Shown: positions 26,107 through 35,599, counted from the first letter of the stretch. The stretch is DNA of 64,000 nt from Dyadobacter sp. 50-39 (GCA_001898145.1 MKSR01000040.1:620001-684000), one strand, 5' to 3'. Made by a program: numbers and translations. The notes: generated from the letters alone by a model not told the origin.

Positions 26107-26726
26107 ACTTTGAGCCCCTCCTTTTTGACTTCGAGGATCGCATCCACGATGTTGGGATACGCGCCGCAGCGGCACAGATTGCCGCTCATGTATTCCCGCA
26201 CTTCCGGGGCGGAGCCTGCGCATCCCTCCCGTATGCACGCCACAGCCGACATGACCTGCCCCGGCGTGCAGTACCCGCATTGCAGACCGTCATGTTTGAT
26301 AAATGCCTCCTGCAACGGGTGCAATTTCTCCCCGTCCGACAGCCCTTCGATCGTGGTGATCTTCGCGCCATGCTGCATCAACGCGAATGTCAGGCAGGAT
26401 AAGGCCCTGCGGCCATCGATATGGACCGTACAAGCGCCGCATTGGCCGAAATCGCAGCCTTTTTTGGTGCCCGTCAATCCCAGGTGCTCGCGAAGCAGGT
26501 CCAGCAATGTCATCCGCGGATCGATGGTGACGCGCTTGCGTTTTCCATTCACAGTCAGCGACACTTTTACTTTCACCGCATTGCCTACCGGCCCGTCATC
26601 GGGCACCAGGGCCGCATGCAGCAGGTCGGCCGGCGCCATGGAAAGGCCGGCGATGAGCATGGATTGTTTCAGAAAAAAACGTCGGTCCTCGTTTTCAGCG
26701 TCGGGCGGAATAGCGTCGATGTCCAT
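26103..26726 (-). CDS. Tat-exported [2Fe-2S] subunit of the molybdenum hydroxylase
   Basis: 207 residues. A twin-arginine signal lies near the N-terminus (DRRFFLKQSMLIAGLSMAPA), so the assembled complex is probably moved folded to the periplasm. The plant-type [2Fe-2S] domain (about 52-125) has cysteines in GCDFGQCGACTVHIDG and LSCL. The helical second [2Fe-2S] domain has LQCGYCTPGQVM and GNLCRCGAYPNIVDAI. These two clusters carry electrons from the molybdenum centre to the FAD subunit. It is first in the operon, and its stop overlaps the FAD-subunit start by four bases (ATGA), consistent with translational coupling. The 187-base upstream region shows no clear TANNTTTG box. Confidence 0.95.
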   Translation of the reverse strand: MDIDAIPPDAENEDRRFFLKQSMLIAGLSMAPADLLHAALVPDDGPVGNAVKVKVSLTVNGKRKRVTIDPRMTLLDLLREHLGLTGTKKGCDFGQCGACTVHIDGRRALSCLTFALMQHGAKITTIEGLSDGEKLHPLQEAFIKHDGLQCGYCTPGQVMSAVACIREGCAGSAPEVREYMSGNLCRCGAYPNIVDAILEVKKEGLKV

Positions 26727-26913
26727 GGTCGTTCTGTTCAGTAATATGCTTAATAAGTGCGATTACTGCGTGATTTACCGGTCGGAATCCGTAAGGTGTT
26801 ATCACAAAGCTTTGCTACTACACGCCTGACGGCATTTCCCGTATTCGCTATACAGCCGTTGCCACCGATATGGCGTCGCTACGCGATTTGGCAGGCTGCA
26901 TTAAAATACTACC

Positions 26914-29295
26914 TCAATTAAAATCGACTGCATTCCAGGTCTTCGCTTTTCCCGCGGCGATGTCGGCGGTGATCGTTTTGCTTCCGTATTTCAGTGTACG
27001 TTTCTGCGCCTGTGGAGAAACCAGCGTTACGGATTTCAATTGACCATTTTCCCAAACCTCATCCACCGTCACATTGCCCCGCGCTTTCAAACCTTTTACA
27101 AAACCCGTAGCCCAAGCATCAGGCAATGCGGGCAGCAATTCTATGACGCCGGTCTGCGATTGGAGCAGCATTTCGGCCACGCCCGCGGTAGAGCCCATGT
27201 TGCCGTCGAGCTGGAATGGCGGGTGCGCGCAAAGGAGGTTGGCATAGGAACCGCCGCCATCCGCCATATTGGTACCCTGGTCGGCCACGGGGCGTAGTAC
27301 GCTTTTGAAAAGCTTATGCGCACGGTTGCCGTCCTGCAAACGCGCCCAGAAGTTCACTTTCCACGCCAGCGACCAGCCGGTACCGTCATCGCCGCGGGCG
27401 TTGAGACTTACCCGCGCAGCCTCTGCTTCGGCAGGGGTTTGGTTAATGGAAATCTGCTTGCCCGGATGCAATGCATACAGGTGCGAAACGTGCCTGTGAT
27501 GGTTGGTAGAGTCATCCACGTCCTCGCGCCATTCCTGCAACTGTTTCCAGCGGCCGATCTGCAAAGGCAATATCTTGTCGCGGGTTGCCCGCGCTTTTTG
27601 GGCAAAATCCGCATCGATACCCAGCAGAGCAGCCGCTTCGGCGGTATTATTCAGCACGTCCCAGGCCATTTCGTGGTCCATGGTGGCGCCCGTGGATATG
27701 CCGCCGTGTTCGGGCGAGTACGACGGAGAGGAAACCAGGTGGCCTTTGCCGTCGCTGGTGAGGTAATCCATCCAGAACTCCGACGCTTCCTTCATGACGG
27801 GATAGGCTGTGTTTTTCAGGAATACTTTATCATTCGTAAAGGCATAATGCTCCCACAAGTGCTGGCAAAGCCACGCGGCCCCGCCGGGGAAGAAGCCCCA
27901 GGGAAAATCCCAGCCCGGTGAGGTATAGCCATACGCATTCAGCATGGTGTTTACGATCCAGCCTTTGGCATTAAAAAACTCCTTTGCCGCCATGCGGCCC
28001 GGTTCGACGATCGACCGGGTGAAATCCATCAACGGCAAGTGGCATTCCGAAAGATTGGTCGCTTCGGCAGGCCAGTAGAGCATTTGCACGTTGATGTTCG
28101 TGTGGTAATCGTTTGCCCAGGGCGGGTTGGTACTGTCGTTCCACTTGCCCTGCAAGCTCATTGGCATGGTGCCGGGGCGGGTGGAGGAAATCATCAGGTA
28201 GCGGCCGTATTGAAAATAGAGCTCTTCCAGTCGGGGATCGGGCTGGCCGGCCGAATAGGCTTTCTGGCGCTGGTCGGTAGGCAGGGCCGGTGCCGTGGCA
28301 TTACCCAGCGTCAATGCAACGCGATCGAACAGGTTGTGGTAATCCTTTTGCTGCTCGGCGAGCAAGGCAGCATAATTTTTCCCGGCTACCCCGGCCATCA
28401 CAGCAGCATTCGCCTTTTTGTAATCATTACCCTTGTAATCGGGAAACTTCATCACGTAGTCCGTCGCCACGGTGTGGACCAATACAATGGATTTCGCGCC
28501 GGTTACCGTCAGCACGCCATTGCTGAAAGCCGTTTTGCCGTCGGTGTCTATACGATAAGCGGTTTCAAACGCCTGATGGTTATCCTTCAAATGGCCGCCA
28601 AATTTGTATTGATTTTTGGCAAACTGCTCATAATCTTTGGCGTGCGGCGTCTCGAAGCGAACCGCGTACGTTTCGGGCGTGGAAGATGTAAACCGGTACA
28701 CCATCACTTTGGAAGGATAGTTGCCCAGGTAGGTCCTTTCAAAATGGGTACCGCCTGCCTCGTAGCTGACCTTGCCCAGCGCATCGGAGATGTTCAGCTC
28801 ACGGCGGTAATGCTGCACGGCGCCTTTGGAAGGCATTTTGATAAACAAATCACCGACGGTCTGCTGTGCACCGAAATCCGAAGACGGAGTGTTTTCCTTT
28901 TTTTCATGAATGGCTCCCGTCAGTTCTTTGTTCGCCAGCGCGTGCGCTTCCTTCATTTTCCCGGCAGCGAGCAATTCCCGTACCTGCGGTAAATGCTTGT
29001 ATGCTTCTTTTTTGATACCAAAATTATAGTCTGCATTCGCGCCCTTTCCGCCTGCCCAAAGGCTTCCCTCCGAGAATTGAAGCCGCTCTTCATCCGTACC
29101 GCCAAAGAACATCGCGCCCACATGGCCATTGCCGATCGGCAATGCCTGGGTCATCCATTCTTTCGCAGGCTGGTCGTACCAGAGTGACAAAGGTGCAGGT
29201 TTGGGTTGGGGATTGGGCTGCGCGTGCAATGGAGTGGGCAGCGGATGGAATGCGACGACAGCGCAAAAGAGCAGAGCTCGGAACGTTTTCTTCAT
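26914..29295 (-). CDS. Glycoside hydrolase family 95 enzyme (alpha-L-fucosidase or alpha-L-galactosidase)
   Basis: 793 residues from the ATG at 29295, giving the signal peptide MKKTFRALLFCAVVAFHPLP with cleavage after LHAQ. The N-terminal beta domain begins LWYDQPAKEWMTQALPIGNG, the classic GH95 opening. The (alpha/alpha)6 barrel carries the known catalytic groups: the Asn pair in YHTNINVQMLYWPAEA, the Glu in SPSYSPEHGG and the Asp in PPFQLDGNMGSTAGVAEM. GH95 enzymes remove terminal alpha-1,2-fucose or L-galactose by inversion. Its place after a SusCD pair and a phosphoesterase fits periplasmic trimming of imported glycans. The usual QMNYW/QMEYW residue before Tyr is Leu here, so substrate preference may differ. 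A gap of 119 bases separates it from the previous gene, so it may have its own promoter. Confidence 0.94.
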   Translation of the reverse strand: MKKTFRALLFCAVVAFHPLPTPLHAQPNPQPKPAPLSLWYDQPAKEWMTQALPIGNGHVGAMFFGGTDEERLQFSEGSLWAGGKGANADYNFGIKKEAYKHLPQVRELLAAGKMKEAHALANKELTGAIHEKKENTPSSDFGAQQTVGDLFIKMPSKGAVQHYRRELNISDALGKVSYEAGGTHFERTYLGNYPSKVMVYRFTSSTPETYAVRFETPHAKDYEQFAKNQYKFGGHLKDNHQAFETAYRIDTDGKTAFSNGVLTVTGAKSIVLVHTVATDYVMKFPDYKGNDYKKANAAVMAGVAGKNYAALLAEQQKDYHNLFDRVALTLGNATAPALPTDQRQKAYSAGQPDPRLEELYFQYGRYLMISSTRPGTMPMSLQGKWNDSTNPPWANDYHTNINVQMLYWPAEATNLSECHLPLMDFTRSIVEPGRMAAKEFFNAKGWIVNTMLNAYGYTSPGWDFPWGFFPGGAAWLCQHLWEHYAFTNDKVFLKNTAYPVMKEASEFWMDYLTSDGKGHLVSSPSYSPEHGGISTGATMDHEMAWDVLNNTAEAAALLGIDADFAQKARATRDKILPLQIGRWKQLQEWREDVDDSTNHHRHVSHLYALHPGKQISINQTPAEAEAARVSLNARGDDGTGWSLAWKVNFWARLQDGNRAHKLFKSVLRPVADQGTNMADGGGSYANLLCAHPPFQLDGNMGSTAGVAEMLLQSQTGVIELLPALPDAWATGFVKGLKARGNVTVDEVWENGQLKSVTLVSPQAQKRTLKYGSKTITADIAAGKAKTWNAVDFN

Positions 29296-29414
29296 AAGGA
29301 TTTTGGCAAATAATGGTAAAATTAGGTGCCTTTTCCTAAAAAAGAAGCCTGACGGCATTTTCCGGTCTTGAACTAAATGACTATCGGTGACGCCCCCGGC
29401 CACCACCTCCCCAC

Positions 29415-30308
29415 CTAATACCGATGCGGCAAATATGTATTCACCACCCGTCCGTCTGCGAACAGTTCGAGCATGGCAAAACCCGGTGGGGTTTCCTGAT
29501 AGTAGTTCGGCGCCGCCGACTCGGCATCCCCTTTACCCCACCAGAAACCGCTCACGGCACCGTTGCAGCAGTACTGGACGCCATTGTATTCGGTATGGTC
29601 CTGCAAGTGCTGGTGACCGCTGAGGCAAATGCGTACCTTGTCGCGGTGCTTGTAGAAGAGGTTTTTCAGCTTCTTGTAGTCGGAATGCCCTCCCCCGCCT
29701 GCCAGCATAGGCGTAGCACCGAGGATCGGGTAATGCGACATCAGCAGCACAAACGTGCCCGGCGCGAGCTTCGCCAGGTCGGCTTCCAGCCATTGGTACT
29801 GTTCGTCGTCCAGCGACACGTGCTCGTTGTTCCCATCCAGGATCACGAAATGCCAGTTCTTTTTAGTAAAACTGTAATAGCGCCCCGGAGTTTTGAGCCG
29901 CTTCACCACGTAGCTTTTACCATACATTTCATCGTCTTTCGAGGGCGCCGCCCACCAGGGATCATGGTTACCGATGCAGCTGTGTATTTCGTAACCTTTC
30001 AGCCCAGCCGTGCATTCGTCCCACAGTTTCCAGTAGCCGAGCATGGTTTCGCGGGTAACGTCTTGATAATCGGCGGCATGGATAGAGTCGCCGCCATTGA
30101 GGAAGAAATCGGGTTTGTATTTCAAAACATCATTGAGACACTTTTTGAAACGATTGGGAGCGTCGTCGCCTTCGCGGATGTGCACGTCGGTGATGTGTGC
30201 GATTTTCAATACGGGCTTATCGGAAACAAGCCCGGCATGGGTAGCCGGGCCTGTGATCGAACCAGCCGTGAGCAATCCGGTATTCCGGAGCCAGGAACGT
30301 CTGTTCAT
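29415..30308 (-). CDS. Exported calcineurin-like metallophosphoesterase
   Basis: 297 residues. The N-terminus MNRRSWLRNTGLLTAGSITG looks like a twin-arginine signal. All five motifs of the calcineurin-like fold are present: D41-V-H43, GGD74S, GN114H115D, H192 in SHYP, and GH232QH234. These ligands bind two metal ions, so hydrolysis of a phosphate ester or pyrophosphate is likely. The protein is 15 bases downstream of the SusD gene and 119 bases upstream of the GH95 gene, suggesting it acts on a phosphorylated part of the glycan or scavenges phosphate released with it. That link is an inference. Relatives are also annotated as 3',5'-cyclic nucleotide phosphodiesterase-like. Confidence 0.92.
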   Translation of the reverse strand: MNRRSWLRNTGLLTAGSITGPATHAGLVSDKPVLKIAHITDVHIREGDDAPNRFKKCLNDVLKYKPDFFLNGGDSIHAADYQDVTRETMLGYWKLWDECTAGLKGYEIHSCIGNHDPWWAAPSKDDEMYGKSYVVKRLKTPGRYYSFTKKNWHFVILDGNNEHVSLDDEQYQWLEADLAKLAPGTFVLLMSHYPILGATPMLAGGGGHSDYKKLKNLFYKHRDKVRICLSGHQHLQDHTEYNGVQYCCNGAVSGFWWGKGDAESAAPNYYQETPPGFAMLELFADGRVVNTYLPHRY

Positions 30309-30323
30309 TGTATGGATTTTAAA

Positions 30324-32117
30324 TTAATTCCAGCCAAAAACCTGCTTCAATTTAGGATTCAGCAGCATTTCTTTCTGAGGGATAGGTCGGTAGTAATATT
30401 TGGGGTCTTCAAACTTGCGGACGGCCGTTTCGGTCACCATGGTACCGCCGGCATTGCCGTTTTTCAGGTATACCGTCACATCCTCGCCGATGGCTCCTGC
30501 GCGGTAGTAAATGAGTACCACACCCAGGCTGTTCTTCTCCTTATCCTTCTCTGCCGGGATCGTTTTGGACTTGTCGATCAGGATGATATCCTCCACGCCG
30601 TCGCCGGTCATATCGTATTTACCCAGACCCGCGAAATAAAGGCCTTCCGGAATGGCAGTGAGCAACTTACCTGCTTGCCAGCGCATTACGTCATTGAATC
30701 GCTGGTTTTCAAATGCAAACTCCACTCTCCTCTCACGGCGGATCTCGAAAATAACGCCTCGGTTCGCGCCGGTTACGTTCGGATATTTCTGCGCCATCAC
30801 CGGATCCGGGCTGCTGTTCGCCGCGGCCAGTTTCAGGTCGGGCATCTGCACCCGCGCACGGATGAGGTTCACGGATTTGTCCAGGTCGTCCTGGGTAAGC
30901 GTTCCCAGCTCCGCTTTGGCCTCCGCATACGTCAGAAGCACCTCGGCGTAGCGGTACACGGGCACATCCATGCTATTCAGGGTCGCATTATCGGTTGAAT
31001 TCACATACCCTTTCAGCTGGTGGTAACCGGTGAAGTTCTTGTTCAGGCGCAGGATGTAAGGGGAAGGGTCGCCGGCACGCACCCAACCCGGGTACACGAG
31101 GGTCTGCGCAAGGCGCGGGTCGCGGTTCTGGAATTCTTTCACAAAACCAAACTGCTGATAACCCTGCACATCCGTGAAGCGGGAGCCGTCTTTCATCAGG
31201 TACGTCTGCACAAGATCCCGCGAGGGCGCCTGCTCGTAATCGCCGAACACGGTGCTGTTCACATTCTGGCTGCGGTCCTTGGTTTGGTCAAATGCATTGC
31301 CGAGGATCACCTCCTTGTTGGAGCTCAGATCCTGGCTGCCGAAAAGCGCGGCATAATCTGCATTCGGCTTGCCGGTATTATAGATCACAAATTTGTTGGA
31401 CGCCATAATTTCCGCCGAAACCGACGCGGCGGTTTCCAGGAACTTGCCGGCCGTCGCCTGCAAATTCAGCTCCGGGTGGTATTTACGGTATGTCCCTTCG
31501 TAGAGCGCTGTACGGGCATACTGGGTCATCACAGCCCATTTGCCCGGCGTACCGCCCGGCACCGATTCCCGCACGTGCGCGGCGGCGAAGGCCAGGTCGG
31601 CCATCACGCTATCCATCACCACAGCACGAGAGTCCTGCGTTTTATAGAGCTCTTCGTCGCCGGGGTTTACGGTTTTGGAAAACCAGGGTACATCGGAATA
31701 ACGGCCCACTTTCCCGAGGTAAAACTGCGCGCGGTAATAGCGGGCGAGACCTGCATAATGCGCTTTCACTTCCGAGGTGGCATTTACCTTATTGTAGTTG
31801 TCGAGAAAATAGTTGATGTTCCGCAAACGCCCCCAGTCCCAGCCGCCGGTAATGGTCTGCGCGCTTGGCGAGCCGGTCATGATCACTTTCATCTCCACCG
31901 CGCCGGTAGTGGCCGCATTGTCGGTGCTCTGGTCGTTGAGGTAAATGCCATACATATCCGGCAAGCTCAGAAGGCCATTGACGTATAAAGCGAGGTCGCC
32001 TTCGTTGTTAAAAAATGCTTCGGGCGAAATGGAAGTCTGCGGAAGCTTTTCCAGGAAATCGTCGTTGCAGGCGCTCAGGCCCGTCAGCAACGCCAGTAGT
32101 AATATATGCTTTTTCAT
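30324..32117 (-). CDS. SusD/RagB family outer-membrane lipoprotein
   Basis: 597 residues. The signal peptide MKKHILLLALLTGLSAC ends at lipobox cysteine 17. The mature start NDDFLEKLPQTSISPEAFFN is typical SusD. The helical region has LARYYRAQFYLGKVGRYSDV, and the family's C-terminal block is EIRRERRVEFAFENQRFNDV. It is somewhat longer than the average SusD because of an insertion around 480-560 that includes an acidic GKYDMTGDGVEDIILID loop, which could bind calcium. It lies 21 bases after the SusC gene and 15 bases before the phosphoesterase. The GH95 neighbour suggests a fucose- or L-galactose-bearing ligand, though this is only context. Confidence 0.95.
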   Translation of the reverse strand: MKKHILLLALLTGLSACNDDFLEKLPQTSISPEAFFNNEGDLALYVNGLLSLPDMYGIYLNDQSTDNAATTGAVEMKVIMTGSPSAQTITGGWDWGRLRNINYFLDNYNKVNATSEVKAHYAGLARYYRAQFYLGKVGRYSDVPWFSKTVNPGDEELYKTQDSRAVVMDSVMADLAFAAAHVRESVPGGTPGKWAVMTQYARTALYEGTYRKYHPELNLQATAGKFLETAASVSAEIMASNKFVIYNTGKPNADYAALFGSQDLSSNKEVILGNAFDQTKDRSQNVNSTVFGDYEQAPSRDLVQTYLMKDGSRFTDVQGYQQFGFVKEFQNRDPRLAQTLVYPGWVRAGDPSPYILRLNKNFTGYHQLKGYVNSTDNATLNSMDVPVYRYAEVLLTYAEAKAELGTLTQDDLDKSVNLIRARVQMPDLKLAAANSSPDPVMAQKYPNVTGANRGVIFEIRRERRVEFAFENQRFNDVMRWQAGKLLTAIPEGLYFAGLGKYDMTGDGVEDIILIDKSKTIPAEKDKEKNSLGVVLIYYRAGAIGEDVTVYLKNGNAGGTMVTETAVRKFEDPKYYYRPIPQKEMLLNPKLKQVFGWN

Positions 32118-32138
32118 TTCAGGCTGATGGATTTAAAA

Positions 32139-35100
32139 TCAAAACTCGACATTGACACCGAATGCAAACTTCCGCTGGAACGGGTATGAGAAACCGTTCG
32201 AGGTGTTGAAAGTGCTGCTGTTGCTGACTACTTCGGGGTCGAAGTATTTTTTGAGTTCGGAGAATTCAAAAAGGTTTTCCCCGCTCGCGAAGAGGCGTAC
32301 CCGGCTGATCTTATGCTTTTGCAGCATTGCCGATGGCAGCGAATAGCCGATCGTAATGTTTTTGATCCGCAGGTAAGCCGCGCTTAGCAGGTACTTCGTC
32401 TGGGCAAGGTCGAGCCCTGAGCCGTAGTTGTTATCCGCCAGCCACGATTGCAGTACCGGGAATTTGGCGTCGGTATTGGCATCCGCCAGGCCTGCCGCAA
32501 TGTACGACTGGGAATGCTTGGCGCGCTGCTGGTCTGAATCCGCCTGACCGCGGTAATAGTCCAGGTTCCAGGGGTACACGTTGGCATAAGGCTGCTGGTA
32601 AGGTCCCCAGTACAGGTAATGCCGCGGGTAGTAGTCGCCTTTCAGCACACCTTGAAGCACGGCCGAGAAATCGAAACCGTTCCAGTCGGCATTCAGGTTG
32701 AAACCAATGCGGTAACGCGGCGTGGTATTTCCGATGATCGAAAGGTCTTTCGGGTCTTTGCGGGTCAATCCCTGTGTAATGCGGCCATCCCCGTCGAGGT
32801 CCTTGTACTTCGGCCACCCAGGAACGATCGACAGCGCTCCCCAGGGGATAATGTCGCTCTCGTCGAGCTTCGCGATCTCGTCTGCATTTTTGAAAAGGCC
32901 GTCGCTGGTCAGTCCCCATATCTCGCCCATTTCCTGCCCTTTACGGAACTTCGAGAACAATTCCTGGTCGTTTTTGAATCGGGTAATGCGCGAGCGTGAA
33001 TCGGAAAGGATCAGCTTGGCACTCAACGAGAGGGGCTTCCCGCCCACATTGTAGGAATCGTTGTAGTTCAGCGTGAGTTCGAGCCCCTTCGTACGCAAAT
33101 CGGCCACGTTCTGGGCCGGCACGGTGGTACCAAGCACGCCCGGGAGCTCCTCGCCTTCCGTGAGCATGCCTTTGGTATCGCGGATGTAGTAGTCAAAACC
33201 TAACGTAACGCGGTCTTTCAATACGCCCAGGTCGCCTCCGAAATTCAGCGTCGACACGCGCTCCCAGGTGTAATTTGCAGGGTCTACCCGCAAGATCGGC
33301 GAACCGGTGATCACGGTTTGCTTGTCGCCGCCGATCAGGTAGCCCGACAACCCGGTGGGCAACGACTGGCGGAACGAAAAGTAGCCTACATTCTGGTTAC
33401 CCAGGTCACCGTAAGAAGCGCGGAATTTGAGGGTCGGGAAGAATGGCATTGCCTCTTTGACAAACGATTCCGAGCTCGCGATCCAGGCGGCCGACACGGA
33501 AGGGAAGAAGCCCCAGCGGTTGGTGGACGGGAAGCGCGAGGAACCGTCGTAGCGGCCATTCGCTTCTATAATGTAGCGCTCATGCAGGGTGTAGTTGACG
33601 CGCCCGAAGAAACTCCGGGTAGCAAAGCCCGAAAAATCCCCGGAGGTCTGCGCGATACCGCTGGTAAGGCTTATGTAGGGAAATGAAGGGGAGATAAGTC
33701 CGACTTTCTGTGCTTTGGTGGTCGTATAGCTGTAAGTTTCCTGGTTATAGCCTGCCAGCAACTTGATGCCGTGGACGCCGAGCGTTTTGGTGTAATTGGC
33801 AAACAGATCGAGGACATTGTTGGCCAGCGTGGAGCTGGTTTCGTATACGCCGCCGGTTCCGCCTTCGGTACGGATGTCGTTGGGGCCGTAGCCTATGCGA
33901 TAGTTGCGCACATCCTGCTTGGTATTCCACTGCTCACGCTTGAAGCTTGCCGATCCCGTCACTTGCAAATCGCCATTCAATGCCGTTGCAATGCCTCGGA
34001 AAATGTTCTGAAACCCGAACATATCCTCCTTCCGGTTGTCGCCATCGGTCAATCGCGCGGCCAGGCGTCCTGCATCGGTATTCGCCCAGGTACCGTCGGG
34101 GTTCACGGCCACCTGCGTGGGTTTCAAGGTGTAGATATCATTGATGTTGGCAGTCGGAACGGCGCGCTCGGTGCGGTACAGTGACAGGTTGTTGTCGAGT
34201 TTCAGCCATTTCACGGGCGCGAAATCCAGCCTTGCGCGGGAGGAATAGCGGTTCCAGTAATCGTCCGTCAGTTTATTCAGGCCTCCTTCGCGGTTGTAAT
34301 CCGCGGAAATGTAATAGCCCACCGTGCGTTCATTGGCTGTTTTGGCACTTCCTGTGAAGGACAGACTGTGGTTCTGCGAGAAGCTTCTTTTGGAAAAAAA
34401 GTAATCATACCAATTATTGCTGCCCATGTAGGCCCATTTGGTAGGATCGGCCGGGTCGATGCGGGTATCGGGCGTGGAAGGATTGTCGGAACGCTCCTTG
34501 GCCCAGGTGTAGTACTCGTCGGAGTAATTGACATAATCCCAGGGCGTGTTGTCCGTGGATGTTTCGAGCACGCGCGAGAAAATATACGGGTCGGTGACCG
34601 GCTTGGGCAGGACCGTTGGCTGGCCCCAGGAGACGAAGTTGTTATAAGTAATGGACTGCTTGCCTCTTCCGCCTTGCTTGGTCGTGATCAGCACCACACC
34701 GAATGCCGCGCGGGCACCGTATATGGCCGCCGAGGCCGCATCGCGCAGTACCGAAAAGCTGGCGATATCGGAAGGGTTCAGCCGGAGCAGGTCGCTGCTG
34801 TTGGCCGCGGCGATACCGTCGATCACGAACAGCGGCTCACCGCCATTGATAGACGTAAACCCGCGGATATTGAAATTAGGCACCGTGCCGGGCGTTCCGC
34901 TCTGGTAGGTGATGTTCAGGCCCGGGCTCACGCCTTGCAGGCCTTGCATCACGTTTGCCACCGGCCGCGCTTCGAACTGCTTGCCCGAAATCTGGTCCAC
35001 GGCCCCGGTGATATTTACTTTTTTCTCTACACCGTAACCGATCACGACCACTTCTTCGAGGTTGCCAAGGTCGGCCTGCATGGTCACGAAAACCTCGCTG

Positions 35101-35396
35101 CGGCCTTTGACAAGCTCTTCCTGTGTTTTATAACCGATATACGAGAACACCAGCATGTCGCTGCCGGAAACGCCTTCGAGGCTATATTTTCCGTTCTGGT
35201 CGGTGATGGTCCCTTTCTGGGAGCCTTTGATCACCACATTCACCCCTGGCAGCAGGTCCTTTCCGTCGCTGACGGTTCCTGTTACACGCGTATTCTGCGC
35301 AACCGCCGGCATGAGCCATGCCAGGGTCATCAATGCAGCCAGCAGGGCATAGCGCAGCTGCCTGGTACTGTTGGGACTAGGTACACTTTTCATCAT
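32139..35396 (-). CDS. SusC/RagA family TonB-linked outer-membrane transporter
   Basis: 1085 residues from the ATG at 35396 (a second ATG is at 35393). The signal peptide continues through YALLAALMTLAWLMPAVAQ. The carboxypeptidase-like domain follows (VTGTVSDGKDLLPGVNVVIK), then the SusC signature LEEVVVIGYGVEKKVNITGA, the plug motifs MQGLQGVSPGLNITYQSGTP and FSVLRDAASAAIYGARAAFG, and a large barrel ending FAFGVNVEF. There is no STN domain, so control is not through FecR; the divergent TetR gene at 35600 is the nearest regulator. First gene of the locus with SusD, metallophosphoesterase and GH95. Residue variant GYGVEKK in place of GYGTQKK is within the normal range for the family. Confidence 0.96.
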   Translation of the reverse strand: MMKSVPSPNSTRQLRYALLAALMTLAWLMPAVAQNTRVTGTVSDGKDLLPGVNVVIKGSQKGTITDQNGKYSLEGVSGSDMLVFSYIGYKTQEELVKGRSEVFVTMQADLGNLEEVVVIGYGVEKKVNITGAVDQISGKQFEARPVANVMQGLQGVSPGLNITYQSGTPGTVPNFNIRGFTSINGGEPLFVIDGIAAANSSDLLRLNPSDIASFSVLRDAASAAIYGARAAFGVVLITTKQGGRGKQSITYNNFVSWGQPTVLPKPVTDPYIFSRVLETSTDNTPWDYVNYSDEYYTWAKERSDNPSTPDTRIDPADPTKWAYMGSNNWYDYFFSKRSFSQNHSLSFTGSAKTANERTVGYYISADYNREGGLNKLTDDYWNRYSSRARLDFAPVKWLKLDNNLSLYRTERAVPTANINDIYTLKPTQVAVNPDGTWANTDAGRLAARLTDGDNRKEDMFGFQNIFRGIATALNGDLQVTGSASFKREQWNTKQDVRNYRIGYGPNDIRTEGGTGGVYETSSTLANNVLDLFANYTKTLGVHGIKLLAGYNQETYSYTTTKAQKVGLISPSFPYISLTSGIAQTSGDFSGFATRSFFGRVNYTLHERYIIEANGRYDGSSRFPSTNRWGFFPSVSAAWIASSESFVKEAMPFFPTLKFRASYGDLGNQNVGYFSFRQSLPTGLSGYLIGGDKQTVITGSPILRVDPANYTWERVSTLNFGGDLGVLKDRVTLGFDYYIRDTKGMLTEGEELPGVLGTTVPAQNVADLRTKGLELTLNYNDSYNVGGKPLSLSAKLILSDSRSRITRFKNDQELFSKFRKGQEMGEIWGLTSDGLFKNADEIAKLDESDIIPWGALSIVPGWPKYKDLDGDGRITQGLTRKDPKDLSIIGNTTPRYRIGFNLNADWNGFDFSAVLQGVLKGDYYPRHYLYWGPYQQPYANVYPWNLDYYRGQADSDQQRAKHSQSYIAAGLADANTDAKFPVLQSWLADNNYGSGLDLAQTKYLLSAAYLRIKNITIGYSLPSAMLQKHKISRVRLFASGENLFEFSELKKYFDPEVVSNSSTFNTSNGFSYPFQRKFAFGVNVEF

Positions 35397-35502
35397 AAGA
35401 AAAAGTTTAAGTTTAGCATCTTCTGCGGACATTTTCGAAGTGCAAATGTCCTAATCAAAAGTTACGCCAATATTAAAAAATAGTTAGCTTATTGTGATTA
35501 TA

Positions 35503-35522
35503 AATTGAATGAATGTTCAATT
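35503..35522. promoter_or_regulatory. Inverted repeat, possible TetR operator
   Basis: A 20-base palindrome with perfect 7-bp arms (AATTGAA and TTCAATT) around a 6-bp centre lies between the divergent susC (35396) and tetR (35600) genes. TetR-type proteins usually bind such sites in shared promoter regions, so this is a reasonable operator candidate, untested. Confidence 0.4.
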
Positions 35523-35599
35523 AATTTTCGCACAATTAACACGCTTCCGTTTTCCGTAAAAATCCGTATATTGCCGATACGTTACACTCCGAACCACCG

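Noticed and set aside
26107-26280. Extended N-terminus of the FAD subunit
   Set aside because: This stretch lies inside the [2Fe-2S] subunit gene in another frame. The ATG at 26106 with ATGA overlap gives a normal family start.
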